A stretch of DNA of 64,000 nucleotides from CAWKAV01 sp963847735 (GCA_963847735.1 CAWKAV010000010.1:40435-104434); one strand, 5' to 3'. Positions 1 through 8,784 are shown, counted from the stretch's first letter. Notes: a model not told the origin generated them from the letters alone. Numbers and translations are program-made.

Positions 1-87
1 GCTACGCAACATAACCATTTAACCACGGGGATGCGTTCTACCCCGTCGCTTTGGGAAGGTGTCAACCATCCCACGGAGGTAAACGTC

Positions 88-321
88 ATGATAAAAGATC
101 CGATTTGCGGAATGGAGATCCAACGAGAAAAGGCCTTGCATAAACTTTATCTGGAACATGATATAGTCTGTTTCTGTTCACATCACTGCCTAGATATCTA
201 CATACAAAAGCGCAATTTGTCTAAAACATCGAAAAAGAAAGGGGCCTTCGCGAGGTTTCTCGATAAGCTTGCCAAAGACAACGAACAAACCTTCGGAGGT
301 TCGCCTCCCAAGTGCCATTGA
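88..321 (+). CDS. YHS-domain protein
   Basis: A 77-residue soluble protein that opens with the DPICGMEI signature of YHS domains, followed by a cysteine/histidine cluster (CFCSHHC). YHS domains occur in metal-transporting ATPases and metal-handling proteins and are thought to bind metal. The start at 88 is chosen over an upstream ATG at 31 because GGAGGT sits 8 bases before it and the YHS motif begins right after it. The C-terminal half is lysine-rich and unremarkable. The small membrane protein at 351 follows closely and may be co-transcribed. The exact metal or partner cannot be told. Confidence 0.8.
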   Translation: MIKDPICGMEIQREKALHKLYLEHDIVCFCSHHCLDIYIQKRNLSKTSKKKGAFARFLDKLAKDNEQTFGGSPPKCH

Positions 322-350
322 TTTTTGCAGCTCAAGAAAGAGATGTAACT

Positions 351-524
351 ATGATGTATGGAAGTGGAATGATGGGTAATTTTGACATGATGGGGCCTTT
401 AATGTGGCTTTTTATGCTTCTGATTTGGGGCTTCGCCATTCTTGGATTGTTTTGTGCCATCCGATGGCTGACAGCTCATACGAAACCTGGCACTGACAAG
501 AAAGCAAAGTCATTGGGGAGATAA
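351..524 (+). CDS. Small Met-rich single-span membrane protein
   Basis: A 57-residue protein with a methionine/glycine-rich N-terminus (MMYGSGMMGNFDMMG), one hydrophobic span at about residues 16-40, and a basic C-terminal tail. Methionine-rich leaders of this kind are often seen next to copper or heavy-metal genes, and the neighbour upstream is a YHS protein. No enzymatic motif is visible. The start at 351 is preferred over an upstream frame-mate at 312 that would add non-conserved residues overlapping the YHS gene. Confidence 0.6.
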   Translation: MMYGSGMMGNFDMMGPLMWLFMLLIWGFAILGLFCAIRWLTAHTKPGTDKKAKSLGR

Positions 525-582
525 GTTTTTGGCAAAAAGTCAATGTCTAAAAGAAGATGAACACATAACATCAACACTCACA

Positions 583-1971
583 TCATGGCCTGGCAATGGC
601 ATACTTATCTATCCTGTAGTACAATGTGTGCCTTGGAATCTGTAAAAAACTTGCCGACCGAGTGATATTCCAATCGTTGCGCTCCAGGGCCTGAACGACC
701 ACTTCCCTTTCAATTGCTTCCAGGGAATACCCCTCGGGTGGCAGATCTACGACTGGGTGTCCCGTCCTGGCAGGTATTGAGCGTAATTTAGCCGGCAGGT
801 CGTGCAGGTCAATCGGTTCACTGCGATTCAAGACAACCATTCTTTCAATGGCATTTTGCAATTCTCGAACATTCCCCGGCCAGGCATATTCCAGCATGCG
901 ATCAAGCGCTGCATCACTGATGTTTATCTGAGCCCCTAAGCTGAACCGTGCAAGGAAGTGTTTGATCAACAGGGGGATATCTTCTGCGCGTTCACGCAAC
1001 GGCGGGAGCTCGACCGGAATCACACAAAGACGATAGTAAAGATCCTCGCGGAATCGACCTTCCTCAATAGCGGCCTCGACATCCTGGTTGGTGGCTGCAA
1101 TAACCCTTACGTTAACTGAACGGGCTTTGCCACCGAGTGGTTCGACCTCCATCTCCTGGAGTACACGCAGCAGCTTCGGTTGCAGTTCCGTTGGCATTTC
1201 GCCAACTTCGTCAAGGAACAACGTGCCGCCGTCGGCCTGCTCGAACTTGCCGGCACGGTCGCGTACCGCCCCGGTGAATGCACCGCGCACATGGCCGAAG
1301 AGTTCGCTTTCCAAAAGGTTTGCAGGGATGGCGGCACAGTTTATTGGGATAAAGGGCCCTTTGCTGCGGCCTCCTCCCTGGTGGATCGCCCTGGCTATCA
1401 ATTCTTTCCCGGTTCCGCTTTCTCCTGTGATCAGCACACTGGCCTCGGTTGGAGCAACCTTTCTGACAAGCTCAAAAACATGCTGCATCTTGTCGGAGAT
1501 GCCGACCATATGACTGAAATCGAGGTGATGCTCAAGCTCCCCTTTCAATCGTTGGTTTTCTTCCTGCAAACCGAGCAGGTTGAATGCACTCTCCACCACC
1601 AAGACCAGTTCATCACGACTGAAGGGTTTGACCAGGTAGTCATATGCCCCCTGCTTCATCGCCTCGACAGCTTTTTCTACGGAGCTGTAAGCGGTAATGA
1701 CGATCACCAGGGTTTCCGGGTTTTCAGCTTTGATCTGCCGCAAGACTTCATAACCGGACATTCCGGGCATCTGGATATCTGTGATGACGACCTGCGGGTG
1801 TTCTGCTTGAAAAGCTGCCAACCCCTGCTTGCCATCGACCGCACTCAGGGTGTGAAATCCGCAGGAATGGAGGGAATATTCTGTGACACGCCGTAGAGAG
1901 TCGTCGTCATCAATCAACAATACCTTGCGAACGGGTTTGCCATTCTTGCTGCGAGAACGTTCCTTGTTCAT
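583..1971 (-). CDS. Sigma-54-dependent response regulator (NtrC family)
   Basis: About 462 residues with the full NtrC layout: an N-terminal receiver with a normal phospho-acceptor (VVITDIQMPGMSG) and KP motif, a central AAA+ domain with Walker A (GESGTGKE), the sigma-54 contact loop GAFTGA and Walker B (GGTLFLDEVGE), and a Fis-type helix-turn-helix at the C-terminus. It should activate sigma-54 promoters after phosphorylation by a histidine kinase, but no kinase gene is next to it here. The start at 1971 is chosen because the receiver follows it directly. An in-frame ATG at 2085 would add 38 unrelated residues. Target genes are unknown. Confidence 0.93.
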   Translation of the reverse strand: MNKERSRSKNGKPVRKVLLIDDDDSLRRVTEYSLHSCGFHTLSAVDGKQGLAAFQAEHPQVVITDIQMPGMSGYEVLRQIKAENPETLVIVITAYSSVEKAVEAMKQGAYDYLVKPFSRDELVLVVESAFNLLGLQEENQRLKGELEHHLDFSHMVGISDKMQHVFELVRKVAPTEASVLITGESGTGKELIARAIHQGGGRSKGPFIPINCAAIPANLLESELFGHVRGAFTGAVRDRAGKFEQADGGTLFLDEVGEMPTELQPKLLRVLQEMEVEPLGGKARSVNVRVIAATNQDVEAAIEEGRFREDLYYRLCVIPVELPPLRERAEDIPLLIKHFLARFSLGAQINISDAALDRMLEYAWPGNVRELQNAIERMVVLNRSEPIDLHDLPAKLRSIPARTGHPVVDLPPEGYSLEAIEREVVVQALERNDWNITRSASFLQIPRHTLYYRIDKYAIARP

Positions 1972-2254
1972 ATCGTTGTTCGTTCCGTTTCTCCCATCGG
2001 CTGCGTTAATCAGTGTTCCGAAGACACTTACATATATCTGGATTTGATTTGTTGGAATTGAAATGATTCTTTGGAACTCACCCAAAAAAGTTGATGAGAA
2101 AATTAATTGAGAATCAAGTGATCAATGTCTGCTAGACCAGGTTGTCTGGCCAACTGGCTTAATAGAATACCCCGCAGCAAGTCATGGGATGACAATAGTG
2201 AGTTTTTACACGGCAAGACAAGAGTCGAAGAGTATGACCCTGTGACTTATTTAA

Positions 2255-2281
2255 GGCCACCTGGCCAAAAGCCAGGTGGCC
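2255..2281 (-). terminator. Perfect 11-bp hairpin downstream of the Gly-rich repeat gene
   Basis: GGCCACCTGGC and GCCAGGTGGCC pair perfectly around a CAAAA/TTTTG loop. Read on the minus strand the stem is followed by TTAAAT, a weak U-tract. It lies just past the minus-strand gene ending near 2417-2425, so it is probably that gene's terminator. The rest of 1972-2416 shows no convincing gene. Confidence 0.6.
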
Positions 2282-2424
2282 ATGCTGACAGGTCAAAATG
2301 TCGACAACTCTCTTAAGCCGTTACCAGACCTTTGCCATTCATTCTAGCGTGAAACAGGGTCGTGTACTCATGATAGCTTAAACCCTGAGGCTTGCGGTTC
2401 CTTAAATTTTGGATGCCTACTGGG

Positions 2425-2820
2425 TCACGGGTCCAGAACCAGTATTACCCATGTTACCGCTTTTGTGTTCGGCCATGTTACCGCTTTTGTGTTCGGCCAT
2501 GTTACCGCTTTTGTGTTCGGCCATGTTACCGTTCTGTGTTCGGCCATGTTGCCGTTCATGTGTTCAGCCATGTTGCCGTTCATGTGCTCGGCCATGTTGC
2601 CGCTTTTGTGTTCGGCCATGTTACTGCCCATGCCACCATCGTGACCACTGCCCATGCCACCATCGTGACCGCCACCGCTGCCACCACCCCCATCACTGCC
2701 GCCGTTACCGCCGCCCCCACCGCCGCCGCCACCGCCACCGCCCATGGCGAACGCAGTGAAACCGCTACCCAGCGCTAAAGAGATTGTCAAGATGAGAATG
2801 GCCAAACGTTTCGCGTTCAT
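2425..2820 (-). CDS. Secreted Gly-rich repeat protein, frameshifted
   Basis: The product has a clear Sec signal peptide (ending near FTAFA), a poly-glycine stretch, GGMGSGHD repeats and then octapeptide repeats of the form NMAEHxxG. After four repeats the reading frame slips and the same 24-bp DNA repeats are read as TWPNTKAV to a stop at 2425. One repeat unit (2522-2544) is 23 bp instead of 24. Restoring one base would give three or four further NMAEHxxG units and a natural-looking ending with the stop at 2417-2419 (about 134 residues). Function is unknown; a Met/His-rich exported protein could bind metal. Confidence 0.6.
   Translation of the reverse strand: MNAKRLAILILTISLALGSGFTAFAMGGGGGGGGGGGGNGGSDGGGGSGGGHDGGMGSGHDGGMGSNMAEHKSGNMAEHMNGNMAEHMNGNMAEHRTVTWPNTKAVTWPNTKAVTWPNTKAVTWVILVLDP
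2450..2616 (-). repeat. Seven tandem 24-bp coding repeats, one short by 1 bp
   Basis: Units begin at 2450, 2474, 2498, 2522, 2545, 2569 and 2593. Each encodes NMAEHxxG on the minus strand. All are 24 bp except the fourth (2522-2544), which is 23 bp and causes the frameshift of the host gene. The units differ by a few substitutions, and the three at the 2450 end are identical. Confidence 0.9.
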
Positions 2821-3212
2821 ACTGGTTTTCCTCTTTTAAATTGGAGGCCACCTGCCAAGACCCGTTTATTCACTCAGAATGACGTTTCTATGCCAGGGTT
2901 AAGTCAGTCTAAAAAAAGCGTGGCCGAAATGGTCAGCCTTTTTGCCTCTATTGCTTTCACTCAATATATTCTACACCTTTATACATTACCGGACACTGTC
3001 CTCGAGATTACAAATTGGTAAGCATTCTTCCTGAAGTTCTTAGTCATGAGCCAAAAGCTGTTTATGTCAGACATCTTTCTGACAACTCTTCGTAAGGATT
3101 TCAGGCCACCCGGCGCTCTAACCAGATGACCTGAAAGGTTTCAGCAACAATCCTGATTTATCGTGCAAAGCGTGGTGCCTTTTTGCTTAGCCTTGACGGA
3201 ACTGTCTTGAAC
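2821..3212. other. Intergenic, no gene seen
   Basis: About 390 bases between two minus-strand genes. A weak inverted repeat with arms TTTCAGG and CCTGAAA, around 3100-3140, could terminate the gene that ends at 3213. No coding sequence with a believable start was found. Confidence 0.4.
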
Positions 3213-3626
3213 TCAGCAGCCATTGCATGAAGCATTTGGTTGGTTTGCCGCAGTTGCTTGTACGCCATTATCATTAACTTCCGAGGCAGAGTTATTAAAC
3301 TTAAATTTCCAGTCGCCGCCTTCAGTGCCGACGACGGCAAGATGCTCTTGGTCGTAATGGTAATTTTTTGCTGCCCTATCGGATTTTGTCTCGGGAGCAT
3401 TAAAATTGAACTCCCAGTTGCCAGCTTCTGTCCCGACGACGGCAAGATGCTCCTGGCTGTAATGGTATTTTTTTGCTGCTTCGTAGTCGATTCCCTGAGG
3501 GGCATCAAAACTGAACTGATCTGTGCCAATTAATGACGTCTCGCTATTCTCTGCGAAAGCAGCTCCAAGTGTTCCAAAAAAGAAAAAAGTAGCCAGAATG
3601 CAGATGATGAATTTCTTTTTATACAT
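3213..3626 (-). CDS. Secreted protein with two internal 37-residue repeats
   Basis: A 137-residue product with a signal peptide (cleavage near AAFA). The mature part consists of two near-copies of a unit that ends in YHYxQEHLAVVGTExGxW followed by F.F, at about residues 38-74 and 75-112. A short tail ends in NASCNGC. I do not recognise the family. The repeat unit, rich in Tyr, His and Glu, suggests a small duplicated fold exported to the periplasm or outside. It stands alone between non-coding stretches. Confidence 0.7.
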   Translation of the reverse strand: MYKKKFIICILATFFFFGTLGAAFAENSETSLIGTDQFSFDAPQGIDYEAAKKYHYSQEHLAVVGTEAGNWEFNFNAPETKSDRAAKNYHYDQEHLAVVGTEGGDWKFKFNNSASEVNDNGVQATAANQPNASCNGC

Positions 3627-3993
3627 TTCAATCTCCTTTTGTTTGTCTCAAGTTGCGCTCTCCTATCCATTGCAGGAGTGCTTAGGACGCTGCGTTCTTT
3701 TCTTATGAATCTTCTCGAACATTTTCCTTGCAAGGTCGAACCTATCTAATACATGCAATATGCCAAGTTGCCATAAATCCATGTATGTATATGGTATTGT
3801 TCATGTATTTTTCTTTATCATTAGATGACAGAGAAATTTCGCTAGTTCATTCTGAAGAATAGTCAACACGCAAACGTCGGTTATCCGTCAAAAAAGAAAG
3901 GTTCCATTGAAATTGCGGAAAAGTTTCAGTACTATGTGTGTCTATAATTAACTTTTTTAGTCATGTATCCTTCTGATACTTACATCACCTGGA

Positions 3994-4030
3994 CGTTCAA
4001 AAAGGTCCCTCGGCAAGGTCAATTTGAACG
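3994..4030. promoter_or_regulatory. Inverted repeat upstream of the cytochrome gene
   Basis: CGTTCAAA at 3994-4001 and TTTGAACG at 4023-4030 form a perfect 8-bp inverted repeat 38 bases before the cytochrome start. It could be a regulator site in the 440-base AT-rich leader (3627-4067), which otherwise shows no gene. No family can be named. Confidence 0.4.
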
Positions 4031-4067
4031 AATGTTTACTTCTGAATGAAGAGGAAGGGATGTCACA

Positions 4068-4577
4068 ATGATGCAAAAGTTGTTTAAAAGGCATTTACGT
4101 GTTTCAAAATCTCTCGTCACCCTGTTGCTGATAATTGGAACTGCGACGACTGCTTTGGCCTCTGGAAGCGGACATCATCACCACGACGATGAATCGTCGG
4201 AGCACAAGCAGTCGATGCTGGCCGTGAAGAAGAGCATTCCTGCCGAATACCAGGTGATGGAACGAACTCCGATCCATCCCACTGAGGAATCCTTACAGCA
4301 GGGGCGCAAGCTCTTTTTACAGAATTGCAGTGTGTGTCATGGTGAAGATGGAGACGGAAAGGGTACTGCCGCGGCTACCATGAAAACTCAACCAGCAAAT
4401 TTTCTTGATATAAAGCACAGCTCAACATATGGCCCTGGAGAGAAATTTTGGATTATCGGAAACGGTACTGGGCAAACCGGCATGCCCGCATTCTCACAAC
4501 TTAGTCCAAGCGAACGCTGGCACCTGGTGAATTTTATTCTTCATCTTCAACAGGACACTCAGCAGGCCTTGAAATAA
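4068..4577 (+). CDS. Exported monohaem c-type cytochrome
   Basis: A 169-residue protein with a long basic N-terminus and signal peptide (cleavage near ALAS), a His-rich stretch (GSGHHHHDD) and one CXXCH haem site (CSVCH) at about residue 91. A later Met in GMPAFSQL is the likely distal ligand, the normal pattern for class I cytochrome c. It should carry electrons in the periplasm. The His cluster near the mature N-terminus is unusual and could bind metal. An SD-like GAGGAAGGG lies just upstream. Confidence 0.85.
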   Translation: MMQKLFKRHLRVSKSLVTLLLIIGTATTALASGSGHHHHDDESSEHKQSMLAVKKSIPAEYQVMERTPIHPTEESLQQGRKLFLQNCSVCHGEDGDGKGTAAATMKTQPANFLDIKHSSTYGPGEKFWIIGNGTGQTGMPAFSQLSPSERWHLVNFILHLQQDTQQALK

Positions 4578-4683
4578 CAGGTTCATTTTTAATAAGGGAC
4601 ATATGCTCAAAACCTACAACCGGAATCTGGAGGGCTCTAAATGTCTCTGTGTCTTGTTAGTCACGATATTGAGGAGATGATTT

Positions 4684-5040
4684 GTGATAGCAGTTATATT
4701 CGAAGTGATCCCCACCAAAGAGGGTAAGCAGGAGTATCTGGAGATAGCCGCTTGTTTACGTGGGCATTTAATAAAGATGCCAGGCTTTATTTCAATTGAG
4801 CGATTTCAGAGCCTCACAGAACCCGAGAAATTATTGTCCCTATCTTTTTGGGAAGACGAGGACTCAATTTCAAAATGGCGGAACCTTGAAGTGCATCGTA
4901 ATGCCCAATCAAAAGGTCGTAACCAACTGTTTAAAGACTATCGAATCAGAGTATGTAAAGTAGCTAGAGATTACACTTTGACTAACAGACGTGATGCACC
5001 AAGCGATTCAAATGATATTTATTCAAAAATTACCAGATGA
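4684..5040 (+). CDS. Antibiotic biosynthesis monooxygenase (ABM) domain protein
   Basis: A 118-residue protein whose first 95 residues match the dimeric alpha+beta barrel of ABM-type proteins: an opening strand MIAVIFEVIP, a PGFISIERFQS strand and a SFWEDEDSISKWR helix start. Such proteins act as cofactor-free oxygenases or haem/quinone-handling enzymes, but the substrate cannot be read here. The start is GTG at 4684, with GAGGAG about 8 bases upstream. The C-terminal 20 residues are extra. Confidence 0.75.
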   Translation: MIAVIFEVIPTKEGKQEYLEIAACLRGHLIKMPGFISIERFQSLTEPEKLLSLSFWEDEDSISKWRNLEVHRNAQSKGRNQLFKDYRIRVCKVARDYTLTNRRDAPSDSNDIYSKITR

Positions 5041-5136
5041 TCACTTGGAGGGTTTTTACGAATCACTACTGGAGAGACAAAAACTGGGTTATTAATGACA
5101 GAGATATTTAGGACACCACTTAATCCATACGAAAAT

Positions 5137-5169
5137 GGCCACTTGGAAACGGGTGGCCTTTCTCTTTTT
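5137..5169 (+). terminator. Rho-independent terminator
   Basis: GGCCAC pairs with GTGGCC around a short loop and is followed by TTTCTCTTTTT. It lies about 100 bases downstream of the ABM gene. Confidence 0.65.
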
Positions 5170-5311
5170 GCAGGAAGGCTTCTATCATGTTAGTGTTTGA
5201 GTCTCTGAAATCTGAACAGAACGTGCAACTAGGTTTGACAGTCCCCTGGACGGCAGAAAAAGGGCCCCCCAATGCCTTGCCCGTTAAAGCTGACGCTTCA
5301 ACGGTGTACCT

Positions 5312-5397
5312 CCGCAGCGCAGAGGTTTTGCGGCCGGACAAAAACTCGCTATCGCTCAGACATTTGTCCGGCTGTTTCGCAAAACCTCCACGCGGCT
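5312..5397. repeat. Large imperfect palindrome (possible REP/MITE-like element)
   Basis: GAGGTTTTGCG (5322-5332) plus GCCGGACAAA (5333-5342) pair with TTTGTCCGGC (5363-5372) and CGCAAAACCTC (5378-5388). This gives a 21-bp stem with a 5-base bulge on one arm, and CCGC/GCGG extends it outward. The region 5170-5582 has no convincing gene. Confidence 0.7.
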
Positions 5398-5582
5398 CCG
5401 GCGGCGGCAACAGGGGGTGGAAAAACTGACAAACCGTAAAACCACAAAATGAACCCGGACACCAGGTTGGCTTTCTGCTGCCCCGCCCATTTGCGCTTAT
5501 CCTTCGTCACCGAGCACAGAAGATATCTTCCCCTCTTTGTGGTACCCTGAATACTTGCAGCCATGCATTCTCCGGAGCCACC

Positions 5583-6698
5583 ATGACCGACTATCGCGAA
5601 AACCTGAGCCGGGCCATTGTCGACGTCTCGATAGCTGACTTGCGGGCCATGCTGCGGCTGGTGTCCTTGCTTGACAAGCTCAGCCGCAACCCTGCCTACC
5701 GGCAGCTGGTCTATGATCAGGTCCCGCCGGTGGCGGCTTTCGACCCCGGCCACGACGCGGTGATGATGTGCTATGACTTTCACCTGACAACATCGGGCCC
5801 CCGGCTCATCGAAGTCAACACCAACGCCGGGGGCGGCCTGCTGGCCTACCTGGCTCACGACCCGTCGCTGCCGGCCTCGGCCGAATCTCTGCCGTCCCGG
5901 CTCGGCAAGCGCCTGCTGCAGACCTTCGCCGATGAAATCCATCGATTCTCCGGTGGCAGAAAGGCCCGGCCGGAGCGTATCGTGATTATCGACGAGGAGC
6001 CGGCAGGGCAGTACCTGTATGCCGAGATGTGCGCTTTTGCCGATCTGTTCAGGGGGTGGGGCGTGCCGGCTGATATCGCGGACCCGCTGCAGCTGGAGGC
6101 CTCTGTCGACGGTGTCCGGTTCAACGGCCAGGCCGTCGACCTGATTTACAATCGCCATTGTGATTTTTACCTGGAGAGTGACAGCATGGCCGGGGTGCGG
6201 GCCGCTTACCTGGCCCGCCGGGTCTGCCTTTCGCCCAATCCGCATCTGTACGGGCTGCTTGCCGACAAGCGTCGGATGGTGACATGGTCCGACCCGGATG
6301 CAAGGGCCGCTTTTCCACTGACCAGCGCTGAACACGATCTGCTCGACAAAGTCCTGCCCGCATGCGCCATGCTTGCCGAGCTCGGTGTGGCAGAGGCCTG
6401 GGCGGCGCGGAAACAGCGGGTCTTCAAACCGGTCGACAGCTTTGGCAGCCGAGGAGTCCTGCTCGGCGAAAAGATCAGCCGCAAGCGTTTCGACGAATTG
6501 CCACCGGCCACAACCCTGGTTCAGGAGTTGGTCCCCCCCTCCATGACCGACGTCCCCGACGCCGAACCGATGAAGACGGATTTGCGACTTTACGCCTACC
6601 GGGACCGGGTGTTCGGTGTGACGGCCCGGCTTTATCGGGGCCAGGTCACCAACATGCGCACCCCGGGCGGAGGTTTCGCCAGGGTCAGGATGATTTGA
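5583..6698 (+). CDS. ATP-grasp-like protein (glutathione-synthetase-like)
   Basis: A 371-residue protein with motifs of ATP-grasp carboxylate-amine ligases: EVNTNAGGG at about residue 80, a DLIYNRHCDFYLE strand, RKQRVFKPVDSFGSRGV resembling the ATP-lysine/glycine loop, and LVQELVPP followed by DLRLYAYRD near the end. The order suggests a permuted or divergent ATP-grasp. It should ligate a carboxylate to an amine or thiol using ATP, but the substrate is unknown. It stands alone, convergent with mltG, and is GC-rich like the genes that follow. Confidence 0.6.
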   Translation: MTDYRENLSRAIVDVSIADLRAMLRLVSLLDKLSRNPAYRQLVYDQVPPVAAFDPGHDAVMMCYDFHLTTSGPRLIEVNTNAGGGLLAYLAHDPSLPASAESLPSRLGKRLLQTFADEIHRFSGGRKARPERIVIIDEEPAGQYLYAEMCAFADLFRGWGVPADIADPLQLEASVDGVRFNGQAVDLIYNRHCDFYLESDSMAGVRAAYLARRVCLSPNPHLYGLLADKRRMVTWSDPDARAAFPLTSAEHDLLDKVLPACAMLAELGVAEAWAARKQRVFKPVDSFGSRGVLLGEKISRKRFDELPPATTLVQELVPPSMTDVPDAEPMKTDLRLYAYRDRVFGVTARLYRGQVTNMRTPGGGFARVRMI

Positions 6699-6781
6699 GC
6701 GTCGAGTCGTCCCAGCCCCGTAAAGGGTTTCCTCCCCCCGCAGCATACCCCCTGCCGTACAGAGCCGCCCTCGCCGGGTTT

Positions 6782-7786
6782 TCAGCGCCTCAGCTGGTAG
6801 CGCTGCACGGCCCGGTTGTGCTCCTGTAGTGTAGCGCTGAACTCGTGGGTGCCGTCGCCGCGGGAGACGAAAAAGAGCGCCTTGCTCTCTGCCGGGTGGG
6901 CGGCCGCTTGCAGCGCGGCCCGGCCCGGGCTGGCAATCGGCCCCGGCGGCAGGCCCTTGATCCGGTAGGTATTGTAGGGGGTCGTTGTCTCGAGGTCCTT
7001 ACGGGTCAGATTGCCGTTGAAATCGGCAATTCCGTAAATCACCGTCGGGTCGGCCTGGAGAAGGATGCCGGCCTTGAGACGATTATGAAAGACCGCCGAG
7101 ATCAGCGGCATTTCCGCGACGTTGCCGGCTTCCTTCTGGATGATCGATGCCAGGGTGATCAGCTGATGGCGGTCGAGCTTCAGGGCGCGGGCATCTGCCA
7201 GTAGTTCGGGTGTCAGCTCGGCCTGCAGCTGTTTCACCATGGCCTGCAGCAGCTGGCGTGGTGGCGTCGATGCCGTGTAGGTGTAGGTCTCGGGGAAGAG
7301 GTACCCTTCCAGGGACGGTGCTTCGATTCCCAGCTCGTTGAGGAACTCAGCGTCCCGCCATAAGGCCAGGAACTCCTCGGCGGTGCCGATGCCGGTCGTC
7401 GCCAGGCGCGCCGCGATGTCCCGCAGGTTGAACCCCTCAGGGATGGTGACCTGGAATTTTCGGATATCGCCGGCGACCAGGCGATCGAGCACTTCAGCAG
7501 GACTGGCCGCGCTTTCGAAGAGGTATTGGCCGGCATGAACCTGGCCTGTCACCTGGCGCCAGCGGGCCAGCAGGGTGAAGCGCAAGGCATCGCTGATGAC
7601 ACCCGCCTCCTCGAGCTGGCTGGCGGTGCGGGAGAAAGAGCTGCCGGGTCTGACTTCGACCTCTGCCGGTTTATCCGGAGCGACCTCGGTGGCAACAAAA
7701 CTCTGCAGCCAGAGGCCGAACCCCAGGAGGGGGACAGCGACCAGGGTTAAAACGAGCAGGATCATTTTCCTGGAGGGAAAACGCAT
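6782..7786 (-). CDS. mltG: Endolytic murein transglycosylase MltG
   Basis: About 334 residues: a short cytoplasmic tail, one membrane span (MILLVLTLVAVPLLGFG) and a periplasmic YceG/MltG domain. Signature stretches include IPEGFNLRDIAARL, LEGYLFPETYTY, ASIIQKEAG with the catalytic Glu, and KGLPPGPIASPG. It cleaves nascent glycan strands at the inner membrane and sets their length. The start at 7786 is preferred over 7819 because GGGGAG precedes it at good spacing and the tail is more typical. plsY lies just upstream on the same strand, about 85 bases away. Confidence 0.95.
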   Translation of the reverse strand: MRFPSRKMILLVLTLVAVPLLGFGLWLQSFVATEVAPDKPAEVEVRPGSSFSRTASQLEEAGVISDALRFTLLARWRQVTGQVHAGQYLFESAASPAEVLDRLVAGDIRKFQVTIPEGFNLRDIAARLATTGIGTAEEFLALWRDAEFLNELGIEAPSLEGYLFPETYTYTASTPPRQLLQAMVKQLQAELTPELLADARALKLDRHQLITLASIIQKEAGNVAEMPLISAVFHNRLKAGILLQADPTVIYGIADFNGNLTRKDLETTTPYNTYRIKGLPPGPIASPGRAALQAAAHPAESKALFFVSRGDGTHEFSATLQEHNRAVQRYQLRR

Positions 7787-7872
7787 TGCAGGGGCTCCCC
7801 GGTAATGGCGACCAGACATCAGGTCATTGTTTGAGGGTTGTCAGGAAAAGTCAAGGCTGTGCGGCGTGGAGA

Positions 7873-8469
7873 TCATGCCTTAAAGCGGGTTTCGGTCCCA
7901 TTCATCAGGCGGCTGATGTTGCTGCGGTGCCGCCAGACCACCAGTATGGCAATAAAGAGAGTCGACAGAAAAATCGGTTGCGGGTAGTCCAGCATCAGGA
8001 TCAGAAGCGGTGCCGACAGGGCGGCCAGCACCGATCCGAGTGAGATGTAGCGGGTGGTGCCCACCGCCAGTACGAAGACGATCAGGGCGCCAAGCACAGT
8101 CATCGGCGAGAGGACCAGGAAGATACCCAGGGCCGTGGCGATCCCCTTGCCGCCCCTGAATTTCAGGTAGACCGGATAACAGTGGCCGATGATGGCTATG
8201 GCGCTGGCCACACCGAGCTGGGTCGGTGTCGGTGCCAGCCAGCTCTTGCAGGCCAGCAGGGGCAGCAGCCCCTTCAATGTGTCACCGAGGAGTGTCAGCA
8301 CACCGGCCAGTTTACCGGCGACCCGGTAGACGTTGGTGGCACCGATGTTGCCGCTGCCATGCTGACGGACGTCGTCGCCACCCATCAAGCGGGTCAGGAC
8401 GATGCCGGTCGGGATGGCCGCGATCAGGTAGACGGCAAGCGCTACAAAAACAAACAACGTCGTGTTCAT
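7873..8469 (-). CDS. plsY: Acyl-phosphate:glycerol-3-phosphate acyltransferase
   Basis: A 198-residue multi-span membrane protein with the three PlsY motifs: GSGNIGATNVYR, the glycine-rich FRGGKGIATALG, and a C-terminal RHRSNISRLMNGTE. It transfers the acyl group from acyl-phosphate to glycerol-3-phosphate at the inner membrane, the first step of phospholipid synthesis in most bacteria. The start at 8469 (MNTTLFVFVALAVYL) gives the normal family length. A longer frame to 8595 would add 42 non-conserved residues. Confidence 0.95.
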   Translation of the reverse strand: MNTTLFVFVALAVYLIAAIPTGIVLTRLMGGDDVRQHGSGNIGATNVYRVAGKLAGVLTLLGDTLKGLLPLLACKSWLAPTPTQLGVASAIAIIGHCYPVYLKFRGGKGIATALGIFLVLSPMTVLGALIVFVLAVGTTRYISLGSVLAALSAPLLILMLDYPQPIFLSTLFIAILVVWRHRSNISRLMNGTETRFKA

Positions 8470-8784
8470 AAGAGTCTCGAAAGGGCAAAGGTGCCAGGGA
8501 TAGCTGAACTCCGTGTCTGTCGCAGCGTCCGGTTTGCCGCTTGGAACCGGGTACGGTGCCGACCGTTCAGGCCGCGCCCGCTTTTCTTGGGACAAAAGTT
8601 TTCTAGCATGTAGTAGAGAAAATCACAAGGGCATTCCAGGTGGGGGGAGCTCTGCCTGTCGCCCACCGCCCGGGCCGGTCCGCCCCGGTCGGTGCGTTCC
8701 TGTAGAGAGATTTGTTCAAATTTCGCGGGGGCCTGATGAACAACTGGAATGCGGGTAGCGGCAGGCAGAATGGCGCAGGCTGAT

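Noticed and set aside
2450..2616. CRISPR-like array of regular repeats
   Set aside because: The 24-bp units are directly adjacent with no spacers and are coding.
5187..5429. 80-codon frame after the ABM terminator
   Set aside because: It runs through the large palindrome, and its sequence has no protein-like pattern despite an AGGAAGG upstream.
5349..6746. A long open frame on the minus strand (465 codons) opposite the ATP-grasp-like gene
   Set aside because: Low-complexity His/Gly/Arg composition and no motifs; it mirrors the GC-rich codons of the real gene on the plus strand.
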